A DNA stretch of 64,000 nt, taken from NCBI RefSeq assembly GCF_963259705.1, contig NC_081842.1, positions 40,017,796 to 40,081,795 of the forward strand, in the 5' to 3' direction. The first letter of the stretch is position 1. Each line of letters begins with the position of its first letter. The stretch is from Myotis daubentonii (taxonomy: Eukaryota; Chordata; Mammalia; Chiroptera; Vespertilionidae). A program made the translations under genes and the position numbers. Below, piece by piece: positions 57,360 to 64,000 of the stretch. The notes below the pieces were generated by a model that was given only the letters and a program-made list of their open reading frames with translations, ran no database searches and was not told the DNA's origin.

Positions 57360-58960
57360 ATAACTGACTCAATACTAGAATTTTCCACTCTTAGCTTTTT
57401 TATCTTTTACAAAAATTATATGTTGCATTCCCAAATTACTTCACAGACATTATACACTATCATAACAATAACACAGTGTACTTTTATTCCCTACCATTTT
57501 CCATAATTGTAATTAATGTGGTTAAAGTCTGTCACCCCACTAGATTATAAACTCTGTAAAACCAGTGGTCATGTCTGGTCTTGCATGTGCCCAGTCCATG
57601 ATATCTCTGGAACACTGTAGGTGTTCAGCATATATTTGTGGGCTAAATGAATTAATTTCTTCTATTTGTTGATTGCTTCAATTCTTGTTTTTTAATCATA
57701 AAGAATGTTTTCTTTAGCATCAACATTATCAATCCATTGACTGATGACTGTTTCATTACCCTACTATTTATAAAGATGTTATGTTTATACCTGCAATATT
57801 TGGGGTCTATAATGTTGCACTACAGGTCTTTAAGACAAGCATGAAATGTGGTTCTAATATGAGTCACTTACACTTCTATTGTTAAAACAGTTATATGAAA
57901 TTCAATCCTGGAGTGAGGGGTGGAGGGTAGAGGGGGGGAGATTAATAGGGACGTTTTATTATTATCTCCAAGTTCTTATTCTACTAGAAAATGATCAAAA
58001 GTTTGAGAGCCCTTGTATTTGTAAAAGATGTGCTTTTGTGATGATAGGGGGATATTTCTTTTAGTTGACACCCTCTGGTTCAGAGGTTATAGACATATAA
58101 TTTCTAGAAATTCTTGCTTCTTCTCAACCATGATTATGTCAAACATAATTATGTCAATCAGAGCTTGGCTTAACTCCACTTGGAGTGACACAGCTTGTAC
58201 TAGCTGTTTCTAAAGCAAGATGAGAATGAAGAGGTCCTCCCAACTCAGGATAACGCTTCCAAGTCATTAGACCTCTGTGTGCTTTGTTTTTACAAAAGTA
58301 ATGGCAGGGTCCTCCATGTCTTAAAATCCAGGCCTAATGTGAGACATGAGAAAGACTTCCTTGCGAACTGTCAGGACCACTCATCTATACTCAAACAGCT
58401 TCAAATAGTTTTGTTCTAATTAACCTCAGTATTTCTACCACGTAAGAAAGATCCACTTCTAGAGGCTCTTATTTTAAACTATTTCACTTAAGGCAGCATT
58501 AAGGGAATTTGGGTAAAAACAAAACAAGAAAAAGAAATGTTAATTACTTTAGGGAAATGTGTAAATTCCCTATTCATTGAATGCTCAATGGTTATTTGTT
58601 CTTATGGCTTTTTAGTGAGTATTTATTGTGCTCATTCACAAGCTGCTTGCTGATTCAAAGATAAGAAGAAATCTGCAAAACTACCAGTAAGTTCACCAAG
58701 ATATAAAAAGTCATGAAGTTTCTTTTGTTATTAACTCCTTTGGCAACCTTTGCATAAAGCTATCAATGAATCTAAAGAACCAGTTCCGCCAAACTCCAAC
58801 CGGATATTCTGATATGTGGTGAGAATTTAACCTGTAAATTTTACAGATTGACCCAATTTGCGAAGTTGTAAAAGATGGCTAAATTGTTCCTGACACTATA
58901 ACAAGTCCTTGAAAAGAGATAAACTTCTCAAACTGTGATTTCTAATTATATTTTAAAAAC
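57360..58960. other. Non-coding, with an L2 trace
   Basis: A sense L2 3' end is likely at about 57520-57655 ('cactagattataaactctgt', 'ggaacactgtaggtgttcag'). The rest has no recognised gene or repeat. Confidence 0.45.
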
Positions 58961-59057
58961 TTAAGGAAAGGAAGCTTTTTTAATGTTATAAGTGTGGAAG
59001 TATTCATAAAGGGGAGAGCTGCTTGGATTAAAACTGTCAGCTTTTTTTCTTTTTTGC

Positions 59058-59072
59058 GGGGGGGGGGGGGGG
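59058..59072. repeat. Poly-G run
   Basis: About 15 consecutive G after a T/C-rich stretch. Long G homopolymers are error-prone in sequencing. Confidence 0.9.
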
Positions 59073-59154
59073 CATTCTAATATTAAGGCGTAGGGAAGTG
59101 GGGGGGAAATCTGACCAAGCTTTGCCTTCCATCTTTGGACTAATGTATACAAGT

Positions 59155-59415
59155 TAAGGTCTCACTCAGAGAGTCCTTCCTTCTCCACTCATCCAGATCC
59201 AACCTATTTTCAAATTTCAGTTGAACACTTTCCCTTCCAACTTCTGCCTGAGAAGCTTCCAAATGCACCTGCCATAGAGATTCCCTTTTTCTCTAAAGCA
59301 GCAATGTCTCTGCTGCTCATTATATCTCGTTTTTCTTGATTGTTGCTTTTATTGAACTGTCCTCTTCTCCATAATCAGAGTGTAAACTCCAGGAGGGTAA
59401 GGAAAGTGCTTTATT
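59155..59415 (+). repeat. Probable L2 fossil
   Basis: 'actcatccagatccaaccta', 'aatttcagttgaacactttc', 'gtgtaaactccaggagggta' follow L2 3' order in diverged form. Confidence 0.45.
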
Positions 59416-60055
59416 TCCTTTTCAACCAGGAGAGGTGTTATGATGAGCCAGTCATAAGGTGCTGTCTGGGGGAGTCAGGAAATCTACCCAGAGGAGATAC
59501 CCCAAAACAAGGTTTTCTCAGTTGTAGGCCTCCACTCAACCAAATGGTCCAGCAAAGTCTCTAGTTCTCTCTGTCTTCCTTCTTTCTGTACTTACCTCTT
59601 TCTGAAAGCACATCCACCTTATACTCAATGCTTTTGGTTCTGCATCACTGATAAGACTTCCTTCGTTTCTTTCTTGTGAGGTCAGAAAAAGCTGAGCTAG
59701 AAATAAGACTGCTAAAGGTTTAATGGGTACCTCTATATTATGCATGCTGTGGTGCTACTGCATATGGATTGGTTCCAGGTCACTGGTTGGCAAACCTGTA
59801 CTGCAGTTCCGAGTGGTGTTTCAATTGCAGACTTCACTGTCTGCTGAGCAAGTACGTTATTTGTGTCAGAACAGAACATAAATAAGTAATAATGCAGCAG
59901 ACCTTCCACCAAGGGATTTTTGTGTTCTGCAAGCAGGTACCATGGTAGCATTATGCCCACTTTATGAGTAGCTGGCTCAGAATGGAAAAAATGTATGAAT
60001 TTAAAAAGCATAGAAATGAACTTCCAGAGTTTTGCCCCCTAAATTAAAAAATAGG
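59416..60055. other. Non-coding stretch, nothing recognised
   Basis: No supported gene or repeat. Confidence 0.35.
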
Positions 60056-60059
60056 CTTT

Positions 60060-60595
60060 GTCATTTGAATAGATATTTGCACACCCATATTCGTAATAGC
60101 ATTATTTACAAAAGTCAAAAGTTGGATACAACCCAAGTGTCCATCAACAGATGAATGGATAAACAAAATGTGACATATACATACAATGGCATATTATTCA
60201 GCCTTACAAAAGAAAGAAAATTCTGACACATGCTACAAGATGGATGAACTTTGAAGATATTACACTAACTGACATAAGCCAGTCACAAAAGAACAAATAT
60301 TGTATGAGTCCATTTATATGAGGCACCTATAGTAGTCAAATTCACAGAGGCAGAAAGTAGAATAACTGTTGTCAGGGACTGGAGGAAGAGAGGAATGAGT
60401 TAGTGTTTAACGAGTATAAAGTTTCAGTTGGGAAAACACATTTTCTTAAATTCACTAAGCAGCGCTGTTCACAGCATAATGGTAGTGATGACTACACAAC
60501 AATGTAAATGTACTTAGTACCACAGAATAGTACACTTAAAAATGGTTAAAATAGTGAATTTTATGCTATGTATATTTTACTATAATAAAAAGGGG
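60060..60595 (+). mobile_element. Old L1 3' end (L1MA-like)
   Basis: Sense ORF2 terminus and 3' UTR: 'agcattatttacaaaagtca', 'caagtgtccatcaacagatg', 'tggcatattattcagcctta', 'agtagaataactgttgtcag', 'cttaaaaatggttaaaatag' and a final 'actataataaaaagggg'. At 60434-60480 the expected L1 3' UTR segment is replaced by foreign sequence that also occurs at 60968-61014. Confidence 0.85.
60434..60480 (+). repeat. 47-bp segment duplicated at 60968-61014
   Basis: Both copies run from aaacacattttcttaaattc to gttcacagcataat in the same orientation, 43 of 47 identical, with all four differences inside one 5-base cluster (gcgct against ctgtc). Confidence 0.93.
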
Positions 60596-60599
60596 AAGC

Positions 60600-62083
60600 T
60601 TTCATGACCAATCTTAATAATATTTCTTATTTCCTCAAGAGTAACAAACGGATAAGAGACTAAAAATAGAATCCTACCCTTCTCTTCACTTGGCTAACTA
60701 CAGCCTAGCTAGCTGTTCCACTGAGTTATACAAATAAGATTAACCCCCTGATTATTTTCTACTTAGTTGTTAAAAAAAATAAGTTGTTTAGACTCTAGAG
60801 GAAGTACATATTTTAATAATGTTTTAAAACTTTTCTTTAAATCACAACCTTCACATACCTGCCCCTAAATATTTCCCATACATATTGATATCTGAAATTC
60901 CATGCACAGTGGCATACAACTTGTATTCCAAAATAGAAGGTAATATGCACAGATAACTTGGGAAAGGAAACACATTTTCTTAAATTCACTAAGCACTGTC
61001 GTTCACAGCATAATCTTACAACATCCTGCATATCAACAACTAGTGAACCTCTTAAAATTCTTATCCTAGACCTACGAAATCAGCATCTTTGGAACTGGTG
61101 ACTTGTAACCTGCATTTTAAATTAGCTCCTCTAAGTTACATCTATACACACTAAAGTTTGAGAATCAGTAAACTAAGACAGAAGTAAATGATACCAATAT
61201 CAGAAATATCTCTCCTAAAAAAAAGAAGGAAAATGTGATCAGAGAGGAATCAGATCAGAGGACAAAAACATGAGATTGGGTACACCAAAATCAAAATTAT
61301 AACATGTCATTACCCTGTCTCCCCACTGTACTCGCTAATTCTTTAACTAAGATAGACATTGGGATCGTGTCACAGATTTTAATAACAGAATGACAAAGAA
61401 GCAAAAGCTTTCAGGAGGAAATGCATTGAGGGGAACATCTGGGTTTATTAAGTATTTTGTAGAATTTGAAGGAAAAACCTAGTGTGTCATGTATCAGTGG
61501 CAGAAATTGGAACAGGGCACAGTCTCTTGGTATTTTCATCTTTGACCAGCCTGCCCAAACTCAACTATAACTTTGTATTATATAGAGTTTAAATTTTATT
61601 TGAATTGCATGAATAACTTCTATATAGGGCCACCCAAAGATCTGTATGCTTTCCTTCCTTGCATTTTCCTGTCTTGCATCTTTGAAAATTGTGGAGTATC
61701 TTCCTATGGCCCATAAATATCACATAGAAGGTGTTGAAGCAATTAAAAGAAAGCATAAAGTGGTTTTGTCTCTCTAAGAACTACTTTTCCATCTCCCCCA
61801 AAAAGGGCAGAGGGCTTAAAATCCAAAAAAAAAAGGGGGGGGCAGAGGACTTAAAATCCAAAACAGCAAAATATTAAATAGTTTAAAATATTGTCAGTTA
61901 TGCAAAAGCCTTAGTGTTGAGAGCAAAATGGTGTGTTTCACTTTAGAAATGGAATTTTCAAACTAGTGACAGGATGTCCAAATAGAAACCTCTGACAGAT
62001 CACTGCAGATACAAATGTGCAGCTAACAAGACGGGGAAGGCCTGGAGACAATGATTTGATTATTGTCAGTTATGCAATGGTTA
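60600..62083. other. Non-coding stretch with small duplications
   Basis: Contains the second copy of the 47-bp segment (60968-61014) and a short tandem repeat at about 61806-61862 (gggcagagg(g/a)cttaaaat twice). No gene or repeat family recognised otherwise. Confidence 0.4.
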
Positions 62084-62743
62084 TCAATACTAATAAAAGA
62101 GAAAAATGGTAATTGGCGTACGAGCTACCCTTTTCATTGGCTAATCAGGGCTATATGCAAATTACCTGCCAACTAGGATTGGCAGTTAACTGCCAACTAA
62201 GATTGGCAGTTAACTGCCAACAAGATGGCGGTTAATTTGCATATGTAGGCACAATGCAGGGAGGCGAAAGGGAAAGCAGGAAGAAGCCCCCTGCCACTGA
62301 CAGTGATCGGAAACCCAGGGGGGAGCTAAGAGCTGGGGGCAGGGCAAAGGCGGCCCTGGGGCCGCCTTTGCCCTGCCCACCAGCCATGATCGGAGAATCA
62401 GGCGCCTTTTCCGCCCTGGCCAGTGATAGCAGGAAGTAGGGGTGGAGCCAGCGATGGGAGCTGGGCACGGTCGAAGCTGGCAGTCCCGGGAGCTAGGGGT
62501 CCCTTGCCTGGGCCTAAAGCAGAGCCCACGATCGTGGGGCCGCTGCAGCTGCGGGTCCCCGCTGCCCGGGCCGGACGCCTCAGCCAGAGGCGTCAAGCCT
62601 GGGCAAGGGGCCGATCCTGCGATTGGAGGGTGATGGAGGTCAACGCCTGAGGGCTCCCAGTATGTGAGAGGGGGCAGGCTGGGCTGAGGGACACTCCCCC
62701 CCACACACACCCAGTGCACGAATTTCGTGCACCGGGCCCCTAG
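62084..62743 (+). mobile_element. Helitron (HeliBat type), compact relative of the 48.8-kb copy
   Basis: 660 bp. It starts TCAATACTAATAAAAGAG after A and ends with the perfect hairpin GTGCACGAATTTCGTGCAC, CGGGCCCCTAG|T. Two perfect TTGGCAGTTAACTGCCAA palindromes lie at about 62180 and 62204, near the 5' end. The interior is GC-rich and very similar to the 5' half of 48776-49861, with most of the 80-bp array missing. The long minus-strand frame across it comes from GC richness. Confidence 0.94.
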
Positions 62744-64000
62744 TGTCATTATAATGAATGAAATATCTGGAAGGAAAGAGTGAAAAAAGCATGTGGCAGG
62801 AGTTTTAAGAGTATAACAAAGAAGAGAAGCCAGTGGAAGGGACAGAGGACCAGTAATCATCGAAATTGGATAAGAACTATAGTGGCTCAGAGTTTCAAAG
62901 ACCAAGGAGGAAGATAACCAAGAAAGAGGGGGTTTCAGATGCATGAAGCATAAAATGTTCAGGAAGTTATGAACCAGTTTGGACTGACCAAGTAACATTT
63001 AAAAAAATGGTAACAACTTCCACCTTTCTTTTAATTTCCAAATTTTATGCCAATTTTATGCCAAATTTTATTTATATGTATGTAATGATATCTATGTATG
63101 TATGCATATAAAACTTCCCATTACTGATATCTATGTATGTATGTATATAAAACTTCCAATTATGCAATAATTTGATTTGTGCTATTAAACATGTATATTG
63201 GCATTATAGAGTTATAAGCACTAAGCACAACATAAGCATTCTCTTCAGGTTGCTAATTCCTAAAAAAGGGAAGCCATTTCTGTTTTAGTTGTTAGTTTAA
63301 TTTTCTTCCCAAACTATTAGCATAGGAGAATGAATTAATGAGTCAACCTGATGTTAATTAGAAAATTACACTTTAGGGTCTTTTTTACTGAAAAGAAAGT
63401 ATTCTTTCCCAACATGAATGGTTTTGAAACCCAAAATAACACACTATCACAGGAATTTCAAGCTGGAAAGGTACAGATTATTTTAGGAACTGAGAACCAA
63501 CAAAGTTCAGGTAACCTAAAACTAGATAGTATTTTAAAATAAATCTTAAAGAAAGGAAAGTCTATGTCCCAGATAAATTATAGTATGATGAGGTAATAAT
63601 GAATCTTACCATGTTAGTGGGCAGGGACTATTAGGGCTGAGTCTAAATATGTATTCCCCTTAAATCATCCTGTGTAGAGTAGACTAAGATTCAGTTCTCT
63701 CAGCTCACATTGATAGGGTAAATCAAGTTTTTTATTGCAGCTGTGTTTCTGCTGATAAGGCAAAATGAAGAATACAAGTACTTAATCATCACATCTTCTC
63801 TAAAATGATACAGAAAAACACTTATTTTTAGCTGTTTACTGTGCTTTTTTTACCTTTCCTCTCAATTATGTACATACATATTAGTTTTTAAATTGCTTAC
63901 CTACACAAAGTACATTAGCTTCTCATAGATTTGTAGTCTGACTTCATGTTTATTCCTCTACAGAAATGAGCACATCTCTGAAACTATCCAGTAACAAATT
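62744..64000. other. Non-coding stretch, nothing recognised
   Basis: AT-rich. A 39-bp tandem duplication lies at about 63089-63166 (gatatctatgtatgtatg... and ...ataaaacttcc in both copies). No gene visible to the end of the window. Confidence 0.4.

Noticed and set aside
62210..62998. 262-codon open frame on the minus strand
   Set aside because: It crosses the Helitron 3' boundary and the GC-rich array. The length reflects few AT-rich stop codons in GC-rich DNA.

Overview
This window looks like a stretch of vespertilionid bat genome (Myotis/Eptesicus/Pipistrellus type), intergenic or deep-intronic. The DNA is AT-rich mammalian sequence with no recognisable host exon, rRNA or true tRNA gene. 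The bat assignment rests on rolling-circle transposons of the HeliBat type (ends in CTAG before a host T, preceded by a GTGCAC...GTGCAC hairpin), one tRNA-derived Ves-type SINE, young L1s with bat-style 5' UTR/ORF1, and hAT and piggyBac insertions. Helitrons at this density are a hallmark of vespertilionid bats.

Layout. 0-13.4 kb: ancient L2/MIR fossils, a small Helitron (1.27 kb), two short hAT elements (5.7 and 8.7 kb), a patchwork of LTR and L1 3' end (9.3-10.1 kb), a 230-bp purine microsatellite (10.2 kb) and an MLT2-type LTR (10.7 kb). 13.5-16.7 kb: a complete ORF1-only ('half-L1', HAL1-like) element with target-site duplication (TSD), broken by an ERV2-type solo LTR. 19.4-20.6 kb: two head-to-tail Helitrons with no spacer. 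23.0-23.6 kb: a piggyBac derivative. 24.2-26.1 kb: ancient L1 pieces with a Ves SINE inside one. 26.6 kb: hAT. 28.0 and 30.6 kb: Helitrons, with a 108-bp tandem duplication between them. 31.1-32.0 kb: an ERV1-type solo LTR inside a MIR/L2 fossil. 35.7-37.7 kb: three contiguous Helitrons inside an old L2. 38.7 kb: a likely retrocopy 3' end. 39.7-46.3 kb: a 5.1-kb L1 with TSD, carrying a younger truncated L1 and a hAT foldback inside it. 48.8-50.3 kb: another Helitron pair. 51.2-53.6 kb: an MLT2 LTR split by a second, complete HAL1-like element with an intact 282-codon ORF1. 54.3-57.4 kb: a truncated L1 split by a 733-bp hAT at the same L1 position hit in the 44.5-kb copy. 60.1-60.6 kb: an old L1 3' end with what looks like a templated 47-bp insert. 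62.1-62.7 kb: a Helitron related to the 48.8-kb copy.

The genes here are all transposon genes: L1/HAL1 ORF1 (RNA-binding chaperone), L1 ORF2 (endonuclease/reverse transcriptase), a hAT transposase remnant and a piggyBac N-terminal remnant. Only the HAL1 ORF1 at 52.8 kb is uninterrupted at full length. No new host system was found. The strongest observations are the two complete ORF1-only retroelements with different 3' ends, the repeated Helitron-into-Helitron junctions, the CTCF-like motif carried by one Helitron subfamily, and two independent hAT insertions at the same L1 site.
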